Assembly: GCF_001682865.1 (NCBI RefSeq)
Contig: NZ_MAQX01000033.1
Location: forward strand, 62,001 to 126,000
DNA: 64,000 nucleotides
Direction: 5' to 3'
DNA from: Bacillus sp. FJAT-26390
Lineage (GTDB): Bacteria > Bacillota > Bacilli > Paenibacillales > Paenibacillaceae
Each line of letters opens with the position of its first letter. Position 1 is the first letter of the stretch. Both the position numbers and the translations under genes were made by a program. Shown here in pieces: positions 34,148-42,546 of this stretch. The notes beneath the pieces are model-generated. The model ran no database searches. It had not been told where the DNA came from and saw only the letters and a program-made list of their open reading frames with translations.

Positions 34148-35662
34148 TTATTTGAATTGTTGTGACAGCCAACCGCTCTGTGAGTTTGCTTTACTCATCG
34201 CGGTCTCCATAGCAGTAAATCTCTTCCAATACCGATCTTCGATATCCACCAGCCTAGTGCTCCACTTGTTAATATCCGTATTAAGCCTGCTCAATCCTTT
34301 GCCTATCGTACTGTTGTCTACGAGCGAAGCGATGCTTCCTGCTTTTTCCGTTAGCTTACCCATTGTACTGTTAATTTGATCGTAAAGCCGCTGAGCTACA
34401 CCGCTCTCATTGTATTTGGTTGCAGGATCCGTGGAGGTGCCCGTTTTAGTGAATAAATCCATTATCGCGTTACCGTCTTTGGAAATTGCTTCACGCAGCT
34501 TTGTTTCATTGATATACAGCTTTCCTTTTTCCGAATAGCTACCGGAAGTAATACCAATATCGGAAAGATTGTCATATTTCGAATCTATGCCGGAGCCCTG
34601 TAAGTTCGACGATAGAGAAAGCCGCATTTCAGATAATACATTAGAGAGCAGAGAATCTTGACGCAGCAATCCGCTCTTCGCCTTGTCCTCCCATTGCTCG
34701 ATTTGCTTTTCCGACAGCGATTCTTTCTCCTCAGCTAGTAAGGGCTTAAAATCTCTATAGGTTGCTTCCGTTATCTTAGTATTGATCTTATTTGTAATTT
34801 CATTATATTTATCAACATATTCTTTTATCGATTTAAAAATAGCATCCTCATCTGGCTTTAAGCTGACTTGCGTCGTACCGACAGCTTTAATGTTGAATTC
34901 AACGCCATCAAATGTGAAGGTTGAGCTATTGACCTGATAAGCAATTCCGTTAATTTGGACATTGCCAGGCTTAGCGTCTTTGGACGATTGAAAACCCTTA
35001 TTCGTAGCAAAATCCGTTATTGTCGCAGAATTGTTAACCGTACCCGTAGATAATCCAAGCTTGTTGCTCGTGCCAAACCCGCCTGTGTTAGTAATCGAGA
35101 TAGCCGCGCTTGCACCGCTTGTCGTTGTTGTAAATGTGATGGATTTATCATCTTGCAGGTAGCTTGCGGTAACTCCTGTTACGGATGAATTGGAATTCAC
35201 CTTAGCTATTATACTATTGATGTTATCAGTTGCTGCAACACTAATCGTGGTTGCGCCTATTTTGAAATCAAATGCCTCGCCAATTTCGGCAGTTCCATCT
35301 GCCAGTCCACTGGCAGTAAATTTCACAGATGCTGCTTTGGCCGCTTCAGCAAGGTCTGTAACCTTCACTTCATAATTGGAGGTACTTGGGACCCCTTTTT
35401 GCTTAACAGCTACAAGATTGTCGTTACCTGATGCTAATACCTTCTTCTGGTACGTCCCTTGCAATTTCATATCAAAGGTTTTGTTTTTAAGATCTAATAA
35501 TAGAGAGTTCATCTCTCTAAACTGATCACGTTTCCATTCCTCGGTTTGCTTCTTTTGGAGCAGCTTATTGAGCGGCGCTTTTTCAGCTTTCATTAGGTTT
35601 TTAACAAGCGTATCTGTATCAAGGCCCGAAGCTAATCCACTCATGCGGATTGAATTTATCAT
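34148..35662 (-). CDS. fliD: Flagellar filament cap protein FliD
   Basis: Forms the cap that folds flagellin at the filament tip. 504 residues from ATG 35662 (MINSIRMSGLASGLDTDTLV), with TAGGAGG upstream; the longer frame to 35686 has no ribosome-binding site. The FliD N-terminal domain covers about 1-110, the middle is a variable Ser/Thr-rich region, and the C-terminal domain with coiled-coil ends QSGWLSQQFK. It precedes the FliT-like gene by about 70 bases. Confidence 0.95.
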   Translation of the reverse strand: MINSIRMSGLASGLDTDTLVKNLMKAEKAPLNKLLQKKQTEEWKRDQFREMNSLLLDLKNKTFDMKLQGTYQKKVLASGNDNLVAVKQKGVPSTSNYEVKVTDLAEAAKAASVKFTASGLADGTAEIGEAFDFKIGATTISVAATDNINSIIAKVNSNSSVTGVTASYLQDDKSITFTTTTSGASAAISITNTGGFGTSNKLGLSTGTVNNSATITDFATNKGFQSSKDAKPGNVQINGIAYQVNSSTFTFDGVEFNIKAVGTTQVSLKPDEDAIFKSIKEYVDKYNEITNKINTKITEATYRDFKPLLAEEKESLSEKQIEQWEDKAKSGLLRQDSLLSNVLSEMRLSLSSNLQGSGIDSKYDNLSDIGITSGSYSEKGKLYINETKLREAISKDGNAIMDLFTKTGTSTDPATKYNESGVAQRLYDQINSTMGKLTEKAGSIASLVDNSTIGKGLSRLNTDINKWSTRLVDIEDRYWKRFTAMETAMSKANSQSGWLSQQFK

Positions 35663-35757
35663 AATCTTCCTCCTACCTTTTCTCATCTATTTGTATTTTT
35701 ATATAGAGCATTATCTTGCTGGCTAGTTCACATTATCGTTTGTATCTACTACTAGTA

Positions 35758-35785
35758 GTATCGGAAATAAATAGAAGATAGTTTA
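35758..35785 (-). promoter_or_regulatory. Candidate sigma-D promoter of fliD
   Basis: Minus-strand TAAA (35782-35785), 16-base spacer, TCCGATAC (35758-35765), against the TAAA-N15-GCCGATAT consensus. The placement, about 100 bases before fliD and after the flagellin terminator, is sensible. Confidence 0.5.
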
Positions 35786-35813
35786 GGGATAATCATAAAA
35801 AGCGATAACTTTA

Positions 35814-35850
35814 GCCATAAAAAAAGAGACTCTAGATAATCTAGAGTCTC
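35814..35850 (-). terminator. Terminator of the flagellin gene
   Basis: A perfect 10-base stem (GAGACTCTAG / CTAGAGTCTC, 35826-35835 and 35841-35850) followed on the minus strand by a T-run. Confidence 0.9.
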
Positions 35851-35867
35851 CTTGTAAACCATTAGAA

Positions 35868-37631
35868 TTAACGAAGCAATTGAAGAACGCCTTGCGGTTG
35901 TTGGTTAGCTTGTGCAAGCATAGCTTGTGCAGCTTGTGCAAGGATGTTGTTTTTCGTTTGTTCCATCATTTCTTTCGCCATATCAACATCACGGATACGG
36001 GATTCAGCAGCTGTTAGGTTCTCAGAAGCAGTTCCCAAGTTGTTGATTGTGTGCTCAAGACGGTTTTGTACCGCACCAAGTTTAGAACGCTCGCTGGAAA
36101 CAGAAGCAGTTGCTTTATCAAGAACTGCGATTGCTTTAGCAGCATCATCTTTAGTGGAGATGTTCAAAGCAGCTTCGCCTTTAACATCGTTAGTACCATC
36201 AGTTACGGAGTTAGATTTAGTGAAACCAGCATCGCCAGCTTTACCAGTGATACCAAGTGCTTTAGAGCGCATATCGTTCACTTCAAGGCTCATTGATTGA
36301 CCGCTGTTAGCACCGATTTGGAAAGAAGTTTTGAAAGCTTCTTGTACTCCGCCATCGATTACTTTTACGCTGCTATCAGCACCTTTGGCAGCAGATGTCA
36401 CAACTAGGTTGTTAGTAACCGCTTCTTTGCTCAAAGTAACGCCATCGATTTTACCTTGTTTTACAATTGCATCTACTAGAGTAGCTTCATCTGTTACGTC
36501 GCTGATGTCAATACCAATCGAGCTACCGTTACCATTAAACGTTCCATTGTCAGCATTGTAAAACTGGATTTGTTTTCCGTTAATTGTAAGTCCTTTATCA
36601 ACCAAAGTTGATAGTTTAGTGAAATCGATGGATGCAAGGTCAATAGATGTTTTTGCAGATGTACCATCAGTATTCGTACCCATAACTTGTGCGCCAGCAT
36701 TCACAAATGCAGCCATAGCTCCAGCAGCACCAGTATTTGCTTGTCTAGTTACATTTGCATCTGTTGTTGTTGTAATTTTCATGTTGCCTTTGGAACCAGC
36801 GTATTCACCAGTTTTAATAGCTTCAATTGTAACTACTCCAGCATTTTCAGATACTTTAAAGTTACCTTTTAGTGAATCGTCACCATCAATCAACTTTTGC
36901 AACGTTTCTACCGCTGATTTTGTAGCTTTAGCATCAGATCCAGCTACAGCACCAAGTGTAGCACCGCCAATGTCAATTGTAGCGCCAGATGTTGTTAGGT
37001 TAGTAACATCACCGGCTACTGCACTACCACCGCCATTTGCAAATGTAAGTGTCAATGCCTTGCCGTTAATGTTAACTGCTAATGTCTCACCAGCAGCTAA
37101 TGTACCGTTTAAGTCAAAAGTCATTTTAACTTCTTGCGAAGTTGCATCAGTTCCAGCAGTGCTTGTGGAAAGAGCAGAAATATCTAGTCCAGTACCAGTA
37201 AGGTTGGATTTTCCATCGCCTTGAAGCAATTTTTGAGTATTGAACTCAGTAGTGTTACCTACACGGTTGATTTCGGAAGTCAATTGGTTCATTTCGTCTT
37301 GAAGAGCGCCACGGTCAGCATCAGTGTTCGTTCCGTTTGCTGATTGGTTAGCAAGCTCGCGCATACGTTGCAAGATGCTGTGAGTTTCGTTCAGAGCGCC
37401 CTCAGCCGTTTGAATCAAAGAGATACCATCTTGGGAGTTCTTAGCAGCCATGTCCAAACCACGGATTTGACCGCGCATTTTTTCGGAAATGGCAAGACCT
37501 GCTGCATCATCGCCAGCGCGGTTGATGCGAAGACCTGAAGATAGTTTTTCGATGTTTTTGGAAGTTGCTGCGCTGTTAGCACCTAGTTGGCGGTGAGTGT
37601 TCAAAGCAGCGATGTTGTGATTAATACGCAT
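35868..37631 (-). CDS. hag: Flagellin with large central variable domain
   Basis: Main filament subunit. 587 residues from ATG 37631 (MRINHNIAALNTHRQLG), nearly twice the 304 of B. subtilis Hag. The helical D0/D1 ends are conserved: N-terminal about 1-140 (with KLSSGLRIN and GISLIQTAEGAL), C-terminal about 500-587 (with RLEHTINNLGTASENLTAAESRI, ending VLQLLR). Between them is a Thr/Ala/Gly-rich beta insert of about 350 residues that would form surface D2/D3 domains. AAGGAGG precedes the start and overlaps a CsrA-type site. It has its own sigma-D promoter and terminator. Confidence 0.96.
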   Translation of the reverse strand: MRINHNIAALNTHRQLGANSAATSKNIEKLSSGLRINRAGDDAAGLAISEKMRGQIRGLDMAAKNSQDGISLIQTAEGALNETHSILQRMRELANQSANGTNTDADRGALQDEMNQLTSEINRVGNTTEFNTQKLLQGDGKSNLTGTGLDISALSTSTAGTDATSQEVKMTFDLNGTLAAGETLAVNINGKALTLTFANGGGSAVAGDVTNLTTSGATIDIGGATLGAVAGSDAKATKSAVETLQKLIDGDDSLKGNFKVSENAGVVTIEAIKTGEYAGSKGNMKITTTTDANVTRQANTGAAGAMAAFVNAGAQVMGTNTDGTSAKTSIDLASIDFTKLSTLVDKGLTINGKQIQFYNADNGTFNGNGSSIGIDISDVTDEATLVDAIVKQGKIDGVTLSKEAVTNNLVVTSAAKGADSSVKVIDGGVQEAFKTSFQIGANSGQSMSLEVNDMRSKALGITGKAGDAGFTKSNSVTDGTNDVKGEAALNISTKDDAAKAIAVLDKATASVSSERSKLGAVQNRLEHTINNLGTASENLTAAESRIRDVDMAKEMMEQTKNNILAQAAQAMLAQANQQPQGVLQLLR

Positions 37632-37639
37632 TGTTATTT

Positions 37640-37675
37640 CCTCCTTGAAATTTTCGAGTATCCGCATCCTTGCGG
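37640..37675 (-). promoter_or_regulatory. Two CsrA-type binding sites in the flagellin leader
   Basis: Site 1 (37662-37675) is a hairpin CCGCA-AGGA-TGCGG that presents AGGA in its loop, with the CsrA motif CAAGGATG. Site 2 (37640-37647) is CAAGGAGG, which contains the Shine-Dalgarno. This matches the dual-site layout known for CsrA repression of B. subtilis hag, and csrA and fliW lie directly upstream. Confidence 0.75.
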
Positions 37676-37722
37676 AAGCTTACGGTTGTAGGTCGGCCGC
37701 CCTTTTCACCGTGCTAATATAT

Positions 37723-37749
37723 ATATCGACAGATCATTTTTTTTGTTTA
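37723..37749 (-). promoter_or_regulatory. sigma-D promoter of flagellin
   Basis: Minus-strand TAAA (37746-37749), exactly 15 bases, then GTCGATAT (37723-37730), one base from the sigma-D consensus TAAA-N15-GCCGATAT. Confidence 0.85.
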
Positions 37750-37772
37750 TAGTAATTATCCAAAAAAACGAA

Positions 37773-37997
37773 TTATTTTTTGAACAGCTTCGTCACTTCA
37801 TCTAATGGTAACGGATGCTTGGCTGCTGCAAGGTTTTGGGCTTGAATGGTTAAGTAAATTTCTTTGCGGTAAATGTCTACTTCCTTCGGAGCCCGTATAC
37901 CTAATTTAACATTGTCGCCCTCCACGCCTAATACTACAATCTCGATATTGCCACCTATAATAATGGATTCATCGCTTTTGCGAGATAAAACGAGCAT
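37773..37997 (-). CDS. csrA: Carbon storage regulator CsrA
   Basis: RNA-binding dimer that represses translation by covering GGA motifs near ribosome-binding sites; here the neighbouring flagellin leader is the likely main target. 74 residues with the family opening MLVLSRKSDESIIIGG and the RNA-contact region GIRAPKEVDIYRKEI. AAGGAGG lies ahead of the ATG. It follows fliW by 12 bases; FliW antagonises CsrA by direct binding. Confidence 0.97.
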   Translation of the reverse strand: MLVLSRKSDESIIIGGNIEIVVLGVEGDNVKLGIRAPKEVDIYRKEIYLTIQAQNLAAAKHPLPLDEVTKLFKK

Positions 37998-38009
37998 GGC
38001 TGTTCCTCC

Positions 38010-38402
38010 TTATGTTCGATTAAGCGGGGCCCGCGAGCTGTAAGTACTGTCATGAAGAATGAGCTGCTTCCCAGTCATTTGGTTAGGATTCAAGACGAGC
38101 GGAGCCAGCAAATTAATGGTAGCCTCTGACGGTTCGGTAGCCATCGTCAAAATCGACCAGATTTCAATATCCTGTTCCGTTTGGATTTGCAATTCCTGTT
38201 TAGCCGAATCGGACAACTCCCATTCGTACTCCGGATAAAAGAAGAATGGGTTAACGATTAGTAAAGAGATTTCTTGATCATCTACGGATTGCATAAGCTT
38301 GATTGGCAGCTCTTGCTCCAGGTCTGAGAACACAAAGTGATGAAGATGTTCAAAACCCGGAATACCTTGCTCGAAATGATACACTGATGTAGTTGCACTC
38401 AC
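38010..38402 (-). CDS. fliW: Flagellar assembly factor FliW
   Basis: Binds both flagellin and CsrA, so that free flagellin indirectly shuts off its own translation. 130 residues from GTG 38402, chosen because GGAGG lies just ahead; the ATG at 38420 is itself part of that purine tract. Family motifs include FEQGIPGFEHLHHFVF near the start and LLAPLVLNPN near the C-terminus. Gene order fliW-csrA-hag makes the complete switch. Confidence 0.95.
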   Translation of the reverse strand: MSATTSVYHFEQGIPGFEHLHHFVFSDLEQELPIKLMQSVDDQEISLLIVNPFFFYPEYEWELSDSAKQELQIQTEQDIEIWSILTMATEPSEATINLLAPLVLNPNQMTGKQLILHDSTYSSRAPLNRT

Positions 38403-38443
38403 AGTATTGCCCTCCTCCATATGGTTACCAATATTATAAATAA

Positions 38444-38491
38444 AACTATAGACCCCGCAACTGCGTTCAGTTACGCTGCTGGTCTATAGTT
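38444..38491 (-). terminator. Strong hairpin between the DUF6470 gene and fliW
   Basis: A perfect 11-base outer stem (38444-38454 with 38481-38491) encloses a second inner stem (AACTG/CAGTT region), and on the minus strand TTTTATTT follows. It lies within an otherwise close operon, so it may be an attenuating terminator or a processing site. Confidence 0.55.
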
Positions 38492-38512
38492 CTGATTTCG
38501 AAAGCGCATATT

Positions 38513-39079
38513 TTATATAAGCTGATCAATTTGGGGAGGAATGATTTCGACCTTCGGATATTGACTCATATAAATCTCTAGCTTACCTCGCTCATACTGA
38601 TGAATAGGCCGATTCACTTGTACGTCCAAATTGACTCTCCCCGGCGTTGTTTCAATTGAAACTTCTGCAGGTGTGTAGGAAATATCAACGTTATCATAAG
38701 ATGCTTCTCCGCTGAAATCAAATTCAGGAAAAGTCCGTTGCCAGTCTTTAGCTCTCTCTGCAATTGGATTTCCGCCTAAATGAATGTCTGCCATACGGTT
38801 TCCCTGTTCTACAATACGAGCCAGACCTCGGAGAGCCATATCAGATGCCATGGAATAGATTTTGCTCATCGTTTCTAAATTCCCGCCTAGTGCTAAAGCA
38901 TCCCAGGCTCGATCCTGATTAACTTCAAGCCGGCTTCTTGAGGTTGTAAAATGCTGCTCCGGGCGAATCTGCTCCATTTCCACGGTCGCTTGTGGTTGCT
39001 CCAAAGACTGTTTCCCCATATCTGCATCAATGGAAAGCATGGCCGGAAATTGGCGAATCTGGATTTGAGGAATTTGCAT
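38513..39079 (-). CDS. DUF6470-family protein (YviE-like) of the flagellar operon
   Basis: Conserved protein of 188 residues of unknown function found between flgL and fliW in many Bacillota, as YviE is in B. subtilis. It starts MQIPQIQIRQFPA and is rich in glutamine and charged residues; no membrane segment is evident. The N-terminal part has an amphipathic pattern and the C-terminal half ends VDLQVNRPIHQYERGKL-like beta segments. GGGAG precedes the ATG. Co-expression with the hook-filament junction genes suggests a flagellar role, but none is known to me. Confidence 0.8.
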   Translation of the reverse strand: MQIPQIQIRQFPAMLSIDADMGKQSLEQPQATVEMEQIRPEQHFTTSRSRLEVNQDRAWDALALGGNLETMSKIYSMASDMALRGLARIVEQGNRMADIHLGGNPIAERAKDWQRTFPEFDFSGEASYDNVDISYTPAEVSIETTPGRVNLDVQVNRPIHQYERGKLEIYMSQYPKVEIIPPQIDQLI

Positions 39080-39090
39080 AAGGCACTCCC

Positions 39091-40050
39091 TTATCTCAAG
39101 AAGTCAACCAGGCTTGGTCTAATAAGCTGCGCGCCGACGGATAAAGAAGCCTGATAAACGTTTTCTTCCGCCTTTAAGTTCGTAATAACCTCGGCGATAT
39201 CCGCATCCTCAACCTTAGACTTCACTGTCTGGAGATTGATCTCAGAATCCTTTAGTCTGTTCTCGATTAGCTCCACACGGTTTATCCTTGCTCCGATTTC
39301 CGCGCGCTTGGTAAGCATCGTATTCATTCTCGTATCTACTTGCCCAATTAAGTTAGAAAGTCCCTTCTGGTCCCCAGAAGAAAGCATATCATGTGCACGG
39401 CGCAATAACTGGAATACGTTATCGCTGTTTGTGTCTGTGTCAGATGCAACGGGATTTCCGAATACCTCGTTCCCCGTTATGTTTGTCGCAAGCGTCATTC
39501 CCGGCGCCAACTCAAACTTAATTGCGCCTGGGTCTGAAGCATTATTATAGGCCTTTGTCTGCGGAGGAACAGCAAGCGGGTCAATGGCTTGCTCAAGTGT
39601 CATTGCGGAATAAGGCTTGGTTCCCGTCAACTCCCCGTTAAATACTTGTTTGCCATTGAATTGGCTGTTGCCGATCTCAATCATTTGATTAAACAATTGC
39701 GACACTTCGGTTTTAATGGCATCCAAGCTGGTTTGCTCATTCGTTCCGTTAGAGCCGTTTACCATGAGTTCCCGAAAGCGTTGCATAATCTCACCGGCTT
39801 GGCCAATCGTTGTATCCGTATATTGTAGCATGGATAACGCAGAATCTACGTTTTCTGTATATTGAGCATTAGAATCAATTTCGCTCCTATATCGCAAAGC
39901 AAACGTAATGCCTACTGGATCATCAGAGGGCTTATTAATTTTCATACCGGTCGAAAGCTGATTTTGCAGGTTGTTCATACGACCCATATTACTGGATACA
40001 TTACGCAATAGCTGGGAGTTCATCATTGATTGTGTAACGCGCAGCGACAT
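39091..40050 (-). CDS. flgL: Hook-filament junction protein FlgL
   Basis: Second adaptor between hook and filament. 319 residues with flagellin-like termini: MSLRVTQSMMNSQLLRNVSSN at the start and ADIAEVITNLKAEENVYQAS at the end. GGAGGTGAT precedes the ATG closely. It follows flgK by 27 bases. Confidence 0.95.
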   Translation of the reverse strand: MSLRVTQSMMNSQLLRNVSSNMGRMNNLQNQLSTGMKINKPSDDPVGITFALRYRSEIDSNAQYTENVDSALSMLQYTDTTIGQAGEIMQRFRELMVNGSNGTNEQTSLDAIKTEVSQLFNQMIEIGNSQFNGKQVFNGELTGTKPYSAMTLEQAIDPLAVPPQTKAYNNASDPGAIKFELAPGMTLATNITGNEVFGNPVASDTDTNSDNVFQLLRRAHDMLSSGDQKGLSNLIGQVDTRMNTMLTKRAEIGARINRVELIENRLKDSEINLQTVKSKVEDADIAEVITNLKAEENVYQASLSVGAQLIRPSLVDFLR

Positions 40051-40077
40051 AATATATCACCTCCATGTTTTTAATCA

Positions 40078-41637
40078 TTACAGACCTACCCGGCCCATGC
40101 CATTAATGACTTTATCTAAAATTTCATCAATCATCGTCATATTCCGTGCTGCAGCATTATATGCATGCTGGTATTTGATCATATTCGACATTTCTTCATC
40201 GAGCGAAACACCGCTTACCGATTGTCTCCGCGACTCTACTTGTTCTACTATAATTTGTTGATTTGTCTGCATCCTTGTGGCCTCAGCCGCTTGAACGCCG
40301 ATCTGCCCAACCACGGAACGGAAATAGGCATCCATCGTATTTTTGTTTTCTCCGGCGCTTGGGTCAAAATCAAATCGAGTATCTCTCATTTGCGAGAAAA
40401 GCACCGCCAACGAGTTATTGCCGCTAACAACAGTCTCTGAACCGTCAGCATTCGTAGTTACACGCATAGAAGAGGCTAGCAAATTGGAATTAGCAACAAT
40501 CGCAGGATTAAGGGTAATGTTACCCGCTGTAAGTCCTGAAACCCCACCCGTACTATCCGTGAACAATGGCAGTCCTGCCTCCGTGCCTGCCAGTGAATAG
40601 CCAAGCTGGTGCAAGCCGTTTAAACCTTTAACCGTAACAGTCGTATCCTCAGCTAGCGTACGATTTGTACCCGTGTAGGTTACATTATTAAGTACTGTTC
40701 CTTCTGGCAATACAGAGCCTTTGGGAAGCGTTATCTCAAACTCACCGGTTGCCATCGTTTGTACGAGCTTATTCAGTTCGCCAATGTAACCTTCTACAAA
40801 ATGATCTCTGGAATACATTGTGCCGTAAATCGTACCACTATTCAGGTCGCCTGATGCAATAGCTTGCTCAACACCCGGCATATCAAGCTCAGATGTTGCT
40901 GTTCCTTGAACAAGCTCAGTACCGCCCATTGTAATCCTGTAGCCATTTGCTTGGTCTTCAACACGAATGTTGATCAAACCGGAAAGTTGGTCCGTTAACA
41001 GGTCACGCTGATCACGCAGGTCATTGGCGTTATCGCCTAAGCCTTCGATCCGACGGATCTCACCGTTTAGCTGCGCGATGTTTGTTGTTAAGGAATTCAC
41101 CGTGTTTAGATTGGTTTGGACATTTTCGGTTAGATCGGTTTTCAGATCCCCTAGTTGTCTTGCCGTGTAATTAAATGCATCAACCATCGCCATCGTTTGT
41201 TCCAATACAACCTTGCGTCCGTCAGCGTTTTCCGGGTTTTTGCTTAAATCCGACCACGAATTCCAAAAATTCGAGATCACCGTTCTTAAGCCCGTATCAC
41301 TTGGTTCATTTATGATTCCTTCCAACTTTTGAAGCGTATCCAGTTGAACCGTAAAGTTGCCGTACGATTTATTTTCATTGCGGTACTGATTATCCAGAAA
41401 CTTCTCTCTAATACGTGTGATTGAGCTTGCCTCCACACCTGTACCAAGTTGGCCTGCCGCTGTTGATTTGGAGAAGCCTACTGCATCAATCGGTCTTGAA
41501 GCGGTCATGTTTACGACTTGGCGCGAATAGCCTGCCGTGTTAGCATTCGCTATATTATGTCCTGTTGTATTTAGAGCGGACTGCGTCGTGAACAAGCTGC
41601 GCCTTGCTGTTTCTAAGCCATGAAATGTCGATGCCAT
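40078..41637 (-). CDS. flgK: Hook-associated protein FlgK
   Basis: First hook-filament junction protein. 519 residues, typical length. The N-terminal rod/hook motif reads TFHGLETARRSLFTTQSALN followed by GHNIANANTAGYSRQ, and the C-terminal helix SNMIKYQHAYNAAARNMTMIDE is present. It lies between flgN (its chaperone) and flgL. Confidence 0.96.
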   Translation of the reverse strand: MASTFHGLETARRSLFTTQSALNTTGHNIANANTAGYSRQVVNMTASRPIDAVGFSKSTAAGQLGTGVEASSITRIREKFLDNQYRNENKSYGNFTVQLDTLQKLEGIINEPSDTGLRTVISNFWNSWSDLSKNPENADGRKVVLEQTMAMVDAFNYTARQLGDLKTDLTENVQTNLNTVNSLTTNIAQLNGEIRRIEGLGDNANDLRDQRDLLTDQLSGLINIRVEDQANGYRITMGGTELVQGTATSELDMPGVEQAIASGDLNSGTIYGTMYSRDHFVEGYIGELNKLVQTMATGEFEITLPKGSVLPEGTVLNNVTYTGTNRTLAEDTTVTVKGLNGLHQLGYSLAGTEAGLPLFTDSTGGVSGLTAGNITLNPAIVANSNLLASSMRVTTNADGSETVVSGNNSLAVLFSQMRDTRFDFDPSAGENKNTMDAYFRSVVGQIGVQAAEATRMQTNQQIIVEQVESRRQSVSGVSLDEEMSNMIKYQHAYNAAARNMTMIDEILDKVINGMGRVGL

Positions 41638-41656
41638 CGTATTTTGTCCTCTCTTG

Positions 41657-42160
41657 TTACGTCTTTATATTAAAGCGGCCAGTACGATTGTAGGCCATGC
41701 CTTGAACAGCGCGATGATAGGTTGCTTCGTCCTCCGTTGGTCCGAGCAGCAGATCCTGCGTGAAATGCAAATGCTCCAGCGTCATTTTTACAAGCTGCTG
41801 ATTAAATTCATTGATGTCTTGAAGTTTGGCAAGAGCTGCCGACAATTCCTGCCATAGGGCCTGAAGTTGCTGCTTCTCATTGGCATGATAGACAGCCTGT
41901 ATGAGCTTGTCCATCTTGAAGGAACGATGGCTAGTCAGCTTTTGATCCAGCATATATTTCCCGATCAGAAAGATTCGCCGCTGCTCAAGCTCCAGTATGC
42001 GCTGGAGACACTTCTTTTCTTTGCTGGAAATGTATGAAAGAGTCTCCACATTGTTCACGGTAATGGCCGTTGTTTTCGCATTGCCGTATTCAATTAGCTG
42101 CCGGTGCTCATCTAATAGCTCTTGCAAAACCTCTAATATTTGCTGGATGTATTCATTCAT
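41657..42160 (-). CDS. flgN: Flagellar chaperone FlgN
   Basis: Helical protein of 167 residues predicted to escort FlgK and FlgL to the export apparatus. Family features are coiled-coil helices with LLDEHRQLIEYGNAKTTAI near residue 16 and ERRIF-type turns near 63, plus a C-terminal tail. It follows flgM by 8 bases and precedes flgK by 19. Sequence conservation in this family is low, so the call relies partly on position. Confidence 0.88.
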   Translation of the reverse strand: MNEYIQQILEVLQELLDEHRQLIEYGNAKTTAITVNNVETLSYISSKEKKCLQRILELEQRRIFLIGKYMLDQKLTSHRSFKMDKLIQAVYHANEKQQLQALWQELSAALAKLQDINEFNQQLVKMTLEHLHFTQDLLLGPTEDEATYHRAVQGMAYNRTGRFNIKT

Positions 42161-42168
42161 TTAGAAAA

Positions 42169-42435
42169 CTACTCCTTCAAGTAGGGAAGCAGCTTCTCGG
42201 CGATTTTGCCGGCTTCCACATGATACGTGCCCGATGCAACCGAACGCTTAAGCTGCTCGATCTGTGCTGTTCTGTCCGCTCCGCTCGCTTTGCTTGTCGT
42301 CAGCATCTCCTTGGCAGCCGCAGAAATCTGGACCTCGTCCTTCTTCTTTGTCTTGCCTTCTGCGCTCAATCTTGCTTCATTTTGCTTATGGTAAGGATTT
42401 AGCGCGCCAATACGATTCGTCTCGTTTATTTTCAT
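42169..42435 (-). CDS. flgM: Anti-sigma-D factor FlgM
   Basis: Binds and inhibits the flagellar sigma factor until the hook is finished. 88 residues from ATG 42435 (MKINETNRIGALNPYHK), the same length as B. subtilis FlgM; GAGG lies 8 bases ahead. The N-terminal half is polar and probably disordered; the C-terminal half has the sigma-binding helices (IEQLKRSVASGTYHV, then IAEKLLPYL). First gene of flgM-flgN-flgK-flgL-DUF6470-fliW-csrA. Confidence 0.95.
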   Translation of the reverse strand: MKINETNRIGALNPYHKQNEARLSAEGKTKKKDEVQISAAAKEMLTTSKASGADRTAQIEQLKRSVASGTYHVEAGKIAEKLLPYLKE

Positions 42436-42463
42436 TTTATCCACCTCATTATTTACGGAAACT

Positions 42464-42500
42464 AAAAAAGCCGATTACCTTTACAAGTATTATCGGCTTC
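42464..42500 (-). terminator. Terminator of the YvyF-like gene, overlapping the flgM promoter
   Basis: AAGCCGAT (42468-42475) pairs with ATCGGCTT (42492-42499) around a 16-base loop, followed on the minus strand by TTTTTT. The GCCGATAA on the 5' arm is also the -10 of a sigma-D type promoter. Confidence 0.7.
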
Positions 42501-42517
42501 GGTCAAGTGAAATTTTA
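42490..42517 (-). promoter_or_regulatory. sigma-D type promoter of flgM operon
   Basis: Minus-strand TAAA (42514-42517), 16-base spacer, GCCGATAA (42490-42497). It is one base off the consensus -10 and one base longer in spacing. Confidence 0.65.
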
Positions 42518-42546
42518 TAGTCATGAAAATATTAACAGTAATTCAT

